Of a DNA stretch of 40,146 nucleotides, positions 1 through 7,180 are shown piece after piece (within the stretch, counting starts at the first letter, position 1; the number at the start of each line of letters is the position of its first letter). Origin of the DNA: Beijerinckia sp. L45 (GTDB lineage Bacteria; Pseudomonadota; Alphaproteobacteria; Rhizobiales; Beijerinckiaceae); contig NZ_LMUU01000035.1 in assembly GCF_009765775.1 (NCBI RefSeq), positions 1 through 40,146 of the forward strand, read 5' to 3'. A program made the translations under genes and the position numbers. The notes beneath the pieces were generated by a model that saw nothing but the letters and a program-made list of their open reading frames with translations, was not told the origin of the DNA and did no database searches.

Positions 1-186
1 GACCTGATGGGGACGATGTTCACCGAGGTCGACCTGGCGCAGCAGCAGCGGTTGAAATGCGCCTTCGATCCCGAGCATCGGCTGAATCCGGGAAAAGTGT
101 TCCCGACGCTGCATCGCTGCGCCGAACTCGGCAAGATGCACGTCCATGCCGGGAAAGTGCCGTTCCCCGAACTGCCGCGCTTCTGA
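1..186 (+). CDS. glcD: Glycolate dehydrogenase FAD subunit GlcD, C-terminal end (partial)
   Basis: The first 61 codons of the window read in frame to a TGA at 184-186 and carry the typical tail of the GlcD family of FAD-linked oxidases, ending a cap domain with the motif FDPEHRLNPGKVFP followed by a short polar tail. In this family the subunit binds FAD and oxidises glycolate to glyoxylate together with GlcE and GlcF. The start lies outside the window, so FAD-binding residues cannot be seen. The stop is only four bases before glcE, so the genes are co-transcribed. The call rests on the tail motif plus the order glcD-glcE-glcF; another FAD-linked (S)-2-hydroxyacid oxidase in the same operon type is the only real alternative. 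Confidence 0.88.
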   Translation, partial: DLMGTMFTEVDLAQQQRLKCAFDPEHRLNPGKVFPTLHRCAELGKMHVHAGKVPFPELPRF

Positions 187-190
187 TCCC

Positions 191-1387
191 ATGGACCTGT
201 ATCAACCGCGGACTGAAGAAGACGTGCTGGCCGTCGTGCAGGCGGCGATGAGCGCCGAGACGGCGCTGGAAATCGTCGGGCACGGCTCGAAGCGCGGGCT
301 CGGCCATGCCGTCGATGCCACGGCGACGCTCGACGTCGGTGGACTGTCGGGTGTGACCATCTACGAGCCGACCGAGCTGGTGCTGCGGGCGCTGCCGGGC
401 ACGCCGATGACCGAGATCGTCGCGTTGCTCGACGCGCAGAACCAGGAGCTCGCCTTCGAGCCGATGGACCCGACAAAGCTGTGGCGCGGCAACCGTTCCG
501 GCACGATCGGCGGCACCGTTGCGGTGAACGCCGGCGGTCCGCGCCGGATCAAGGCCGGCGCCGCGCGTGACCATGTGCTGGGCTTTCGCGCCGTCAGCGG
601 CCGCGGCGACATTTTTAAGTCCGGTGGTCGCGTGGTCAAGAACGTCACCGGCTACGACCTCTCCAAGCTGATCGCCGGCTCGCACGGCACCTTGGCCGTG
701 ATGACCGAGGTGACGTTGAAAGTTCTGCCCAAGGCGGAGACCGAGCGGACGCTGCTGCTCTATGCCCGGGACGAGGCGACGTGCCTCGCCGCCCTGCGCG
801 AATCGAGCGGCCTATCGCAGGAAGTGTCGAGCTTCGCCTGCCTTCCCGATGGCTGCTGGATCGACCTGCCACCTGGGCCTTGCGCCCTGATGCGGCTGGA
901 AGGGCCGGGCATTTCCGTCGACAAGCGCTTCGAGGATCTCGTCGCGCAGTTCGGCCCGCGCGGCCGCGTCGACGATCTCGGCCACGACGCTTCGGTCCGC
1001 ACCTGGGCCGCGGTGCGCGATGCGGTGCCCGTCGCCGATGCCGAAGGGCCTGTATGGCGCATTTCGACCGCGCCGAGCGAAGGCGGCCGCGTCGTCGAGG
1101 CGTTGCGCGCGGCCGGCGTGCCGCTCACCCGCTGGTACTACGACTGGGCCGGCGGACTGGTCTGGCTGGCGCTGGCCGAAGGCCCGTCGCATGCCGCAGA
1201 CATCCGGCGCATCCTGGCACCGCACGGCGGCCACGCCACGCTGATGCGCGCAAGCGACTCCCTGCGCGCGACGACAGAAATCTTCCACCCGCAGCTTGCC
1301 CCGCTCGCGGCGCTGTCGCGGCGGGTGAAGGCGAGTTTCGATCCACTCAACATCTTGAACCGGGGACGCTTGGGCCTCGAAGCCTGA
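191..1387 (+). CDS. glcE: Glycolate dehydrogenase FAD-binding subunit GlcE
   Basis: The 398-residue product is a FAD-binding type 4 (PCMH-like) protein. The N-terminal half holds the cofactor region, with NRSGTIGGTVAVNAGG near residue 100 and KNVTGYDLSKLIAGSHGTL near residue 155, both characteristic of GlcE. The C-terminal half ends with FDPLNILNRGRL, the same closing motif as in GlcD. With GlcD and GlcF it forms the membrane-associated glycolate dehydrogenase that feeds electrons from glycolate into the respiratory chain and makes glyoxylate. I chose the ATG at 191, four bases after the glcD stop, because an upstream in-frame ATG at 146 lies inside glcD and would add residues not typical of the family. 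It is the middle gene of a glcDEF operon. Confidence 0.93.
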   Translation: MDLYQPRTEEDVLAVVQAAMSAETALEIVGHGSKRGLGHAVDATATLDVGGLSGVTIYEPTELVLRALPGTPMTEIVALLDAQNQELAFEPMDPTKLWRGNRSGTIGGTVAVNAGGPRRIKAGAARDHVLGFRAVSGRGDIFKSGGRVVKNVTGYDLSKLIAGSHGTLAVMTEVTLKVLPKAETERTLLLYARDEATCLAALRESSGLSQEVSSFACLPDGCWIDLPPGPCALMRLEGPGISVDKRFEDLVAQFGPRGRVDDLGHDASVRTWAAVRDAVPVADAEGPVWRISTAPSEGGRVVEALRAAGVPLTRWYYDWAGGLVWLALAEGPSHAADIRRILAPHGGHATLMRASDSLRATTEIFHPQLAPLAALSRRVKASFDPLNILNRGRLGLEA

Positions 1388-1403
1388 ACGCTCGAGAACA
1401 ATC

Positions 1404-2705
1404 ATGCAGACCAGTTTCGCGCCCGCCCTGCTCGAACGCCCGGACTTCGCCTCGAGCGAGAAGATCGTGCGCAAATGCGTGCATTGCGGCTTCTGCACCT
1501 CGACCTGTCCGACATTTCTCCTGCTCGGCGAGGAGAACGATTCGCCGCGCGGCCGAATCTATCTCATCAAGGACATGCTGGAGAACGATCGCCCGGCCGA
1601 TGCCGAGACGGTCAAGCACGTCGACCGCTGCCTCTCGTGCCTTTCCTGCATGACGACCTGCCCCTCAGGCGTGAACTATATGCACCTCGTCGATCACGCT
1701 CGGGCGCATATCGAAAAAACCTATACGCGGCCGCCGATGGATCGACTGCTGCGAAAAATGCTGGCCGTGGTGCTGCCGCGTCCGGCATTGTTCCGGCTGG
1801 CGCTGCAAGGTGCGAAGCTGGCGAAGCCGTTCCGCGCGGCGTTCCCGAAAAAACTTGCGGCGATGGTCGCGATGGCGCCGGCGGTCTTGCCAAAGGCCTC
1901 GCCGAGCGATCGCCCCAACGTCTATCCCGCCGAAGGCGTCAGGCGCATGCGCGTCGCGCTGCTCACGGGCTGTGCGCAAAAGGTGCTCGACCCCGCGATC
2001 AACGAGGCGACGATCCGGGTGCTGACTCGGCATGGCGCCGAGGTGGTGGTGATCGCCGGCGTCGGCTGCTGCGGCGCGCTGCCCCATCACATGGGCTACG
2101 AGAGCGAGGCGCACGGGCTGGCAGCGGGCAACATCAACGCCTTCGTCGCCGAGCGCGATGCCCACGGGCTCGACCACATTGTCATCAACACCTCGGGCTG
2201 CGGCACGACGGTGAAGGATTATGGGTTCATGTTCCGCAACGATGCTTTGCTGGCCGCGGCGGCGGCAGCGGTGTCGGGCTTGGCGAAGGACGTCAGCGAG
2301 GTGCTGGCGACGCTCGATGTCGCGCCGCGTGGCGCCGCCAAAGGCCTCAAGGTGGCCTACCACTCCGCCTGTTCATTGCAGCATGGGCAAAAGGTCACGC
2401 AGACCCCGATGATCCTGCTGGGGCAGGCCGGGTTCGAGGTCGTGCCGGTGCCCGAGGGCCACATCTGCTGCGGCTCGGCCGGCACCTATAACCTGCTGCA
2501 GCCGGAGATCGCGGGCCAACTGCGCGATCGCAAGGTGGCGAACATCGAGAAGACCAGGCCCGACGTGATCGCCGCAGGCAACATCGGCTGTATTGTTCAG
2601 ATTGGCAGTGGCACCGGCCTGCCGATCGTCCATACCGTCCAGCTGATCGATTGGGCGACCGGCGGCCCCATGCCCGCAGCCCTTTCGCAACGAAACGCCA
2701 TATGA
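1404..2705 (+). CDS. glcF: Glycolate dehydrogenase iron-sulfur subunit GlcF
   Basis: The 433-residue product has two [4Fe-4S] ferredoxin motifs near the N-terminus, CVHCGFCTSTCP (about residue 25) and CLSCLSCMTTCP (about residue 75). Two CCG-type cysteine-rich domains follow, with GVGCCGALPHHMG near residue 220 and HICCGSAGTYNL near residue 355. This is the full GlcF layout. The protein passes electrons from the FAD subunits to the quinone pool at the inner face of the membrane. It starts 16 bases after glcE and is the last recognisable gene of the operon; about 220 bases without a gene follow. No glcG or glcC lies next to it, although a GlcG-like gene occurs about 29 kb away at 31211-31645. 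Confidence 0.95.
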   Translation: MQTSFAPALLERPDFASSEKIVRKCVHCGFCTSTCPTFLLLGEENDSPRGRIYLIKDMLENDRPADAETVKHVDRCLSCLSCMTTCPSGVNYMHLVDHARAHIEKTYTRPPMDRLLRKMLAVVLPRPALFRLALQGAKLAKPFRAAFPKKLAAMVAMAPAVLPKASPSDRPNVYPAEGVRRMRVALLTGCAQKVLDPAINEATIRVLTRHGAEVVVIAGVGCCGALPHHMGYESEAHGLAAGNINAFVAERDAHGLDHIVINTSGCGTTVKDYGFMFRNDALLAAAAAAVSGLAKDVSEVLATLDVAPRGAAKGLKVAYHSACSLQHGQKVTQTPMILLGQAGFEVVPVPEGHICCGSAGTYNLLQPEIAGQLRDRKVANIEKTRPDVIAAGNIGCIVQIGSGTGLPIVHTVQLIDWATGGPMPAALSQRNAI

Positions 2706-2758
2706 TTCAAGGTTGCAGCTGGAAGGATATGCTTGCTTAATACTGTTTTGCGCTCCAG

Positions 2759-2783
2759 AACGTTACTTTACGGATTAGGTTCC
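2759..2783 (-). promoter_or_regulatory. Possible EcfG-type (general stress sigma factor) promoter, pointing into the glcF 3' end
   Basis: On the minus strand GGAAC (2783-2779) is followed after 16 bases by CGTT (2762-2759). This fits the alphaproteobacterial EcfG consensus GGAAC-N16/17-CGTT. It would drive a leftward transcript antisense to the end of glcF; no open frame fits, so a regulatory RNA would be the product. The match is short and may be chance. Confidence 0.3.
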
Positions 2784-2923
2784 AGACAAAAAAATATTAC
2801 CGAAACTTCCGGAAGACGGAGAAGATATTTCGTTTTGTTCATTGACGGTTCATCCGATTTTGGACAAAAAGGCGCCGTGTTTCCCGCGATGCGTAGGGCA
2901 TGGCAGGAGCAAAGGAGCTTAAA

Positions 2924-3094
2924 ATGATCAAGACCGTTCTGCTTGCCACGCTGCTCGCCGCTACCTCGATGACCGTTGTCTCCGCTGCGCGCGCTGACGA
3001 CCACATGATGATGAAGAAGCACATGATGATGAAGCATCACATGATGATGAAGCACCACATGATGAAGAAGCGCATGATGCATCACGCCATGTGA
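2924..3094 (+). CDS. Small exported Met/His/Lys-rich peptide
   Basis: A 56-residue product begins at the ATG at 2924, which has a clean ribosome binding site (AAAGGAG, about seven bases upstream). Residues 1-24 form a signal peptide (MIKTVLLATLLAATSM, cleavage expected after SAARA). The mature part is about 31 residues of repeats such as MMMKKH and MMMKHH, with no aromatic residue and no Cys. Short exported Met-rich repeat proteins of unknown function are common in Bradyrhizobium and Burkholderia (MXKDX-type), but here the Asp is replaced by His. Met and His side chains bind copper and silver, so periplasmic metal binding is a reasonable guess, not a demonstrated role. A strong terminator follows at once, which supports this as a real monocistronic gene. 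Confidence 0.8.
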   Translation: MIKTVLLATLLAATSMTVVSAARADDHMMMKKHMMMKHHMMMKHHMMKKRMMHHAM

Positions 3095-3121
3095 TTTGCC
3101 GGATCTTCGGATCCTGCCGCG

Positions 3122-3150
3122 AGGCCGCCTTCGGGCGGCCTTTTGCGTTT
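3122..3150 (+). terminator. Rho-independent terminator of the Met/His/Lys peptide gene
   Basis: AGGCCGCC (3122-3129) and GGCGGCCT (3134-3141) form a perfect eight-pair stem around a TTCG tetraloop, followed by TTTTGCGTTTT. The stem starts 27 bases after the stop codon. This is a textbook intrinsic terminator. Confidence 0.9.
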
Positions 3151-3412
3151 TGATGCCCGGCTCCAGGTAGCGTAAACTGTCGGGCGACCACCATGGGCGT
3201 TTCATTGCCCTCGGCGGAAGCCGTCACCCGATCCGGACCGTCACGCAGGTCCGGCGCGACGATTCGACTTCGGGCGGTACGCGGGGCATTGCCGACAAAA
3301 CTGCACAGCCTTTCCGCTTTACTGAGCTTATTTTGCTAGACCGCCAATACGATGAGCCGTGGGCAGTAGAAAAAGGGGCTTGCGGTTCAAACGGCATAGC
3401 GCAGAATGAATT
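3151..3412. other. Non-coding stretch before the XRE-cupin gene
   Basis: Together with the terminator just before it, this makes about 318 bases without a gene. I see no reliable open frame on either strand. The right half is less GC-rich (around CTTATTTTGCTAG near 3325-3340) and most likely carries the promoter of the regulator gene, but I could not pick out convincing -35 and -10 boxes. Confidence 0.5.
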
Positions 3413-4081
3413 ATGGCCAAATCCGCTCTCGCACGTCCTGGGCTTCGCGCACCCGCCGCCGACCCGACCGATCTCACGACCGGTTCGACGGCGCCTGTCG
3501 AAAGCCCCCGCACGCTCGAAAGTGCGCTCGGCCTGCAGATCCGGGTTTTGCGTCGGGAGCGGGAATTGTCGGTCGGCGATCTGTCGAACGCCGCCGGTAT
3601 CTCGATCGGCATGGTTTCGAAAATCGAGAACGGCCAGATTTCGCCGTCGCTCTCCACCATCAACGCGATCGCCCATGCCTTGAACGTGCCGCTGAGCTCG
3701 CTCTTCACGGCTTTCGAGGATAAGCGAGACTGCTCCTTCGTCCCGAAAGGGCAGGGCGTGCTGATCGAGCGCCGGGGGACCAAGGTTGGGCACATCTACG
3801 AGTTGCTCGGCCATGCGATCGGCGGCGATGTCGTGGTGGAGCCCTACCTCATCACCCTCAACGACGATGCTTCGCCCTACACCGGCTTTCGCCACGCCGG
3901 AACCGAGTTCATCTACATGCTGAGCGGCGAGGTCGTGTACCGCCATGCCGACCGCACCTATCACATGAAGCCGGGCGACTCGCTGTTGTTTGACTCCGGC
4001 GGCGTCCATGGTCCCGAGACCCTCGTCGTGAAGCCGATGACCTATCTGTCGATCATCATCTATACCCGAAAGACCGGCTGA
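3413..4081 (+). CDS. XRE-family transcriptional regulator with C-terminal cupin domain
   Basis: The 222-residue product has a poorly conserved leader (residues 1-34) and a helix-turn-helix of the XRE type from about residue 36 to 95, with SVGDLSNAAGISIGMVSKIE as recognition region. A cupin 2 domain follows (about 140-215) with the typical GTEFIYMLSGEVVYRHADR and KPGDSLLFDSGGVHGPE motifs. Proteins of this build usually sense a small amine or amino acid compound in the cupin barrel and control the neighbouring catabolic genes. It lies 102 bases upstream of the methylamine operon on the same strand, so it is a likely local regulator. The true effector is unknown. No strong ribosome binding site is seen before the ATG; no better start exists. 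Confidence 0.88.
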   Translation: MAKSALARPGLRAPAADPTDLTTGSTAPVESPRTLESALGLQIRVLRRERELSVGDLSNAAGISIGMVSKIENGQISPSLSTINAIAHALNVPLSSLFTAFEDKRDCSFVPKGQGVLIERRGTKVGHIYELLGHAIGGDVVVEPYLITLNDDASPYTGFRHAGTEFIYMLSGEVVYRHADRTYHMKPGDSLLFDSGGVHGPETLVVKPMTYLSIIIYTRKTG

Positions 4082-4105
4082 CGCGCCGCGGCATTATCCT
4101 CTCAG

Positions 4106-4153
4106 GAAAGTTTGTTTCTTACCATTGACGCCGCCGCTGACCGTCCGTAAAGC
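4106..4153 (+). promoter_or_regulatory. Candidate promoter and operator of the mgs-gmaS-mgd operon
   Basis: GAAA-GTTTG-TTTC (4106-4118) is an inverted repeat with a five-base spacer. Next comes TTGACG (4125-4130), then 17 bases and TAAAGC (4148-4153), a fair -35 but weak -10. The operator-like palindrome sits just upstream of the -35 box and between the regulator and the first operon gene. Weak evidence, by eye only. Confidence 0.3.
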
Positions 4154-4183
4154 TTTCATGGAGAGCGAAATTGCGGGGAGCCT

Positions 4184-5083
4184 ATGTGCGGCATCGTTGG
4201 ACTTTTCCTAAAAAATCCGGCCCTTGAGCCGCAGCTTGGCGCTATGCTCGGGCCGATGCTTGCCGCGATGAGCGAGCGCGGCCCCGACAGTGCGGGCTTT
4301 GCGGTGTACGGCCGCGACAGCGATGCCGGTGGCGTGAAGCTGACGCTCCGCGGTTCCGACCAGGGCGCCCTCAAGGCCGCCATCGCCACGCTCGAGCAGG
4401 CGCTTGGCGAAACTTTTACGTCGACGGCGCGCGATACCCACACCGTGCTCACGGTTCCAGCCTCCCGCGAACGCGCGGTGCGCAGCTGGATCGACGCCAA
4501 CGCCCCTGGCATCGACGTGGTGAGCGTCGGCAAGCGGATGGAAATCTACAAGGAGGTCGGGCTGCCCGCCCGCGTCGCGCAGCGCTTCGATCTCGCCGGC
4601 ATGACCGGGACGCACGCGATCGGCCACACCCGCATGGCGACGGAAAGCGCGGTGACCACCAACGGCGCGCATCCGTTCTCCACCGGCAACGATCAGTGCC
4701 TTGTGCATAATGGTTCGCTCTCGAACCACAATGGCATGCGCCGCACCCTGGAGCACAAGGGACTGCACTTCGTGACGCAGAACGATACCGAAGTTGCCGC
4801 CGGCTATCTGTCCTGGCGGATGAGCGAAGGCGATTCGCTTAAGGCTGCGCTCGAATCGAGCCTCACCGATCTCGACGGCTTCTTCACATTCGTCGTCGGC
4901 ACCGAGACCGGTTTCGCGGTGGTTCGCGACCCCATCGCCTGCAAGCCGGCCGTGATGGCCGAGACCGACGACTACGTCGCCTTCGGGTCGGAATATCGGG
5001 CCCTCGTCGGTCTTCCCGGGATCGAGACGGCGCGCGTCTTCGAGCCCGAGCCGGCCACCGTCTACGCCTGGGAGCGTGCCTGA
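4184..5083 (+). CDS. mgsA: N-methylglutamate synthase subunit A (class II glutamine amidotransferase)
   Basis: The 299-residue product starts MCGIVGLF, so after loss of Met1 the N-terminal Cys is the nucleophile of a class II (Ntn) amidotransferase. The family motifs follow: SERGPDSAGF near residue 31, GHTRMATES near 147 and HNGSLSNHNGMRR near 174. The domain is the counterpart of the N-terminal part of the large subunit of glutamate synthase. In the N-methylglutamate pathway MgsABC condenses methylamine, taken from gamma-glutamylmethylamide, with 2-oxoglutarate or glutamate to give N-methylglutamate. The gene overlaps mgsB by one base (TGATG). In rhizobia the same gene is called glxB. The gmaS and mgd genes downstream favour the methylamine role. 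Confidence 0.87.
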   Translation: MCGIVGLFLKNPALEPQLGAMLGPMLAAMSERGPDSAGFAVYGRDSDAGGVKLTLRGSDQGALKAAIATLEQALGETFTSTARDTHTVLTVPASRERAVRSWIDANAPGIDVVSVGKRMEIYKEVGLPARVAQRFDLAGMTGTHAIGHTRMATESAVTTNGAHPFSTGNDQCLVHNGSLSNHNGMRRTLEHKGLHFVTQNDTEVAAGYLSWRMSEGDSLKAALESSLTDLDGFFTFVVGTETGFAVVRDPIACKPAVMAETDDYVAFGSEYRALVGLPGIETARVFEPEPATVYAWERA

Positions 5084-5772
5084 TGCCGAACGTCGACCTC
5101 AGGCAGACCGCGCTTCGCGAACTCAACCAGGCCCTGCATCATCTGCGTCCCGATACCAACGAAACGCATTGGCTGATCGCCAATCCTGACGGCCGCCATG
5201 CCATCGCCTGCGGGCTCGATGCCGCGATCAGCGTCGAGATCGAGGGCAACGTCGGCTATTATTGCGCCGGCATGAACAAGCTGGCGAATGTCGTGATCAA
5301 CGGCAATGCCGGCGTCGGCGTCGCCGAGAACATGATGTCGGGCCTCGTGCATGTACGCGGCGACGCCAGCCAGGCGGCCGGCGCCACGGCGCAAGGCGGC
5401 ATGCTCGTCGTCGAGGGCAATGCCGGCGCGCGCTGCGGCATTTCGATGAAGGGCATCGACATCGTCGTCAAAGGCTCGATCGGCCATATGTCGGCGTTCA
5501 TGGCGCAGGCGGGAACCCTTACCGTCCTCGGCGACGCCGGCGAAGCGCTCGGCGACTCCCTGTATGAGGCCAAACTGTTCGTCCGCGGCTCGGTGAAGAG
5601 CCTCGGCGCTGACTGCGTGGAAAAGCCGATGCGCGACGAACATCGCGAGCTGCTGCACGCCAAGCTCACCGCCGCCGGTCTCAACGGCGAGATCGATATC
5701 GGCGAGTTCAAGCGCTACGGCTCGGCCCGCACGCTTTATCATTTTCACGTCGACAACGCCGGAGCCTACTGA
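5083..5772 (+). CDS. mgsB: N-methylglutamate synthase subunit B (GXGXG domain)
   Basis: The 229-residue product consists of the right-handed beta-helix GXGXG domain found at the C-terminus of the glutamate synthase alpha subunit. Repeats with the pattern GNVGYYCAGMN, GNAGVGVAEN, GDASQAAGATAQGG, GNAGARCGIS and GDAGEALGDS run from about residue 65 to 165. In glutamate synthase this domain is structural. It starts within the stop codon of mgsA and ends within the start of mgsC (one-base overlaps), so the three subunits are translationally coupled. The order of A, B and C as separate small genes is the sign of the MgsABC or GlxBCD type rather than a normal gltBD. Confidence 0.87.
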   Translation: MPNVDLRQTALRELNQALHHLRPDTNETHWLIANPDGRHAIACGLDAAISVEIEGNVGYYCAGMNKLANVVINGNAGVGVAENMMSGLVHVRGDASQAAGATAQGGMLVVEGNAGARCGISMKGIDIVVKGSIGHMSAFMAQAGTLTVLGDAGEALGDSLYEAKLFVRGSVKSLGADCVEKPMRDEHRELLHAKLTAAGLNGEIDIGEFKRYGSARTLYHFHVDNAGAY

Positions 5773-7106
5773 TGGACGATCACGCCCGGAAGGCCCGGAC
5801 GTTGCCGCGTTTCTCCGCGACCTTCGATCCCGCGACGATGGCAGAGATCCGCCGCGCGGCGGCGACCGGCATCTACGATATCCGTGGTGCCGGCGCCAAG
5901 CGCAAGCTGCCGCATTTCGACGACCTGCTGTTCCTCGGCGCCTCGATCAGCCGTTATCCGCTGGAGGGCTATCGCGAGCGTTGCAGCACCGAGGTCGTGC
6001 TTGGCGGGCGTTTCGCCAAGAAGCCGATTACGCTGAAGACGCCGATCACCATCGCCGGCATGAGCTTTGGCTCGCTCTCCGCCAACGCCAAGGAAGCGTT
6101 GGGGCGTGGCGCGACGCTCGCCGGCACCTCGACGACGACGGGCGACGGCGGCATGACGCAGGAAGAGCGCGGCCATTCGCAGACGCTGGTCTATCAATAT
6201 CTGCCGTCGCGCTATGGGATGAATCCCGACGATCTGCGCAAGGCGGACGCGATCGAGATCGTCATCGGCCAGGGCGCCAAGCCCGGCGGTGGCGGCATGC
6301 TGCTCGGCCAAAAAATCACCGAGCGCGTCGCCGGCATGCGCTGCCTCCCCCCCGGCATCGACCAGCGCTCGGCCTCGCGGCATCCGGACTGGACGGGGCC
6401 GGACGATCTTGAGATCAAGATGGAAGAACTGCGCGAGATCACGGATTGGGAGAAGCCGATCTACGTCAAGGTCGGCGCCAGCCGGCCGTACTATGATACC
6501 GCGCTCGCCGCCAAATCCGGCGCCGACGTGGTGGTCATCGACGGCATGCAGGGCGGCACGGCGGCGACGCAGGACGTCTTCATCGAGAACGTCGGGATCC
6601 CGACGTTGGCGGCGATCCGTCCCGCGGTGCAGGCGCTGCAGGATCTCGGGCTGCACCGAAAGGTTCAGCTGATCATCTCCGGCGGCATTCGCTCCGGCGC
6701 CGATGTCGCCAAGGCGCTGGCGCTCGGCGCGGACGCCGTGGCGATCGGCACCGGCGCGCTCATCGCGCTCGGCGACAACGACCCGATGTGGGAAGACGAA
6801 TACCAGGCGCTCGGCACCACCGCCGGCGCCTACGACGACTGGCACGAGGGTCGTGACCCTGCGGGGATCACCACGCAGGATCCGGAACTCAGCGCGCGTC
6901 TCGATCCCGTCCTGGCCGGGCGGCGCCTGGCAAACTACTTGGCGGTGATGACGCTGGAAGCCCAAACCATCGCCCGCGCCTGCGGAAAATCGCATCTGCA
7001 CAATCTCGAGCCGGAAGACCTCGTGGCGCTGACCATCGAGGCCGCCGCGATGGCCGGCGTGCCTTTGGCGGGAACGACATGGATCCCGGGCAGAACGGGT
7101 TTCTGA
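5772..7106 (+). CDS. mgsC: N-methylglutamate synthase subunit C (FMN-binding glutamate synthase domain)
   Basis: The 444-residue product is a glutamate synthase central/FMN barrel. Visible motifs are PITIAGMSFGSLSANAKEAL (about residues 92-111), AKPGGGGML near 172, the barrel strand VVVIDGMQGGTAATQD near 255, and the phosphate-binding end IISGGIRSGADVAKALALGA near 299 followed by AIGTGALIALG. The Cys cluster for the 3Fe-4S centre of classical GltB is missing; only scattered single Cys residues remain, as in this short family. It probably works with MgsA and MgsB to form N-methylglutamate from a glutamine-type amide donor. The start overlaps the stop of mgsB by one base. Confidence 0.88.
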   Translation: MDDHARKARTLPRFSATFDPATMAEIRRAAATGIYDIRGAGAKRKLPHFDDLLFLGASISRYPLEGYRERCSTEVVLGGRFAKKPITLKTPITIAGMSFGSLSANAKEALGRGATLAGTSTTTGDGGMTQEERGHSQTLVYQYLPSRYGMNPDDLRKADAIEIVIGQGAKPGGGGMLLGQKITERVAGMRCLPPGIDQRSASRHPDWTGPDDLEIKMEELREITDWEKPIYVKVGASRPYYDTALAAKSGADVVVIDGMQGGTAATQDVFIENVGIPTLAAIRPAVQALQDLGLHRKVQLIISGGIRSGADVAKALALGADAVAIGTGALIALGDNDPMWEDEYQALGTTAGAYDDWHEGRDPAGITTQDPELSARLDPVLAGRRLANYLAVMTLEAQTIARACGKSHLHNLEPEDLVALTIEAAAMAGVPLAGTTWIPGRTGF

Positions 7107-7180
7107 CACGCCGCGATCGCTTCGGCGGTCGGGACCAAACGACGCGTAGGGGCCGCCGGGTCGGTGGCAGGAGGAAAACA

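Noticed and set aside
20-685. Long minus-strand open frame across glcD and glcE
   Set aside because: It is the shadow of strong GC-rich coding on the plus strand and has an Arg-rich, unfolded-looking composition.
3001-3094. Low-complexity ATGATG repeats taken as a simple DNA repeat only
   Set aside because: The repeats lie in frame in a peptide with a signal sequence, ribosome binding site and terminator, so a gene explains them better.
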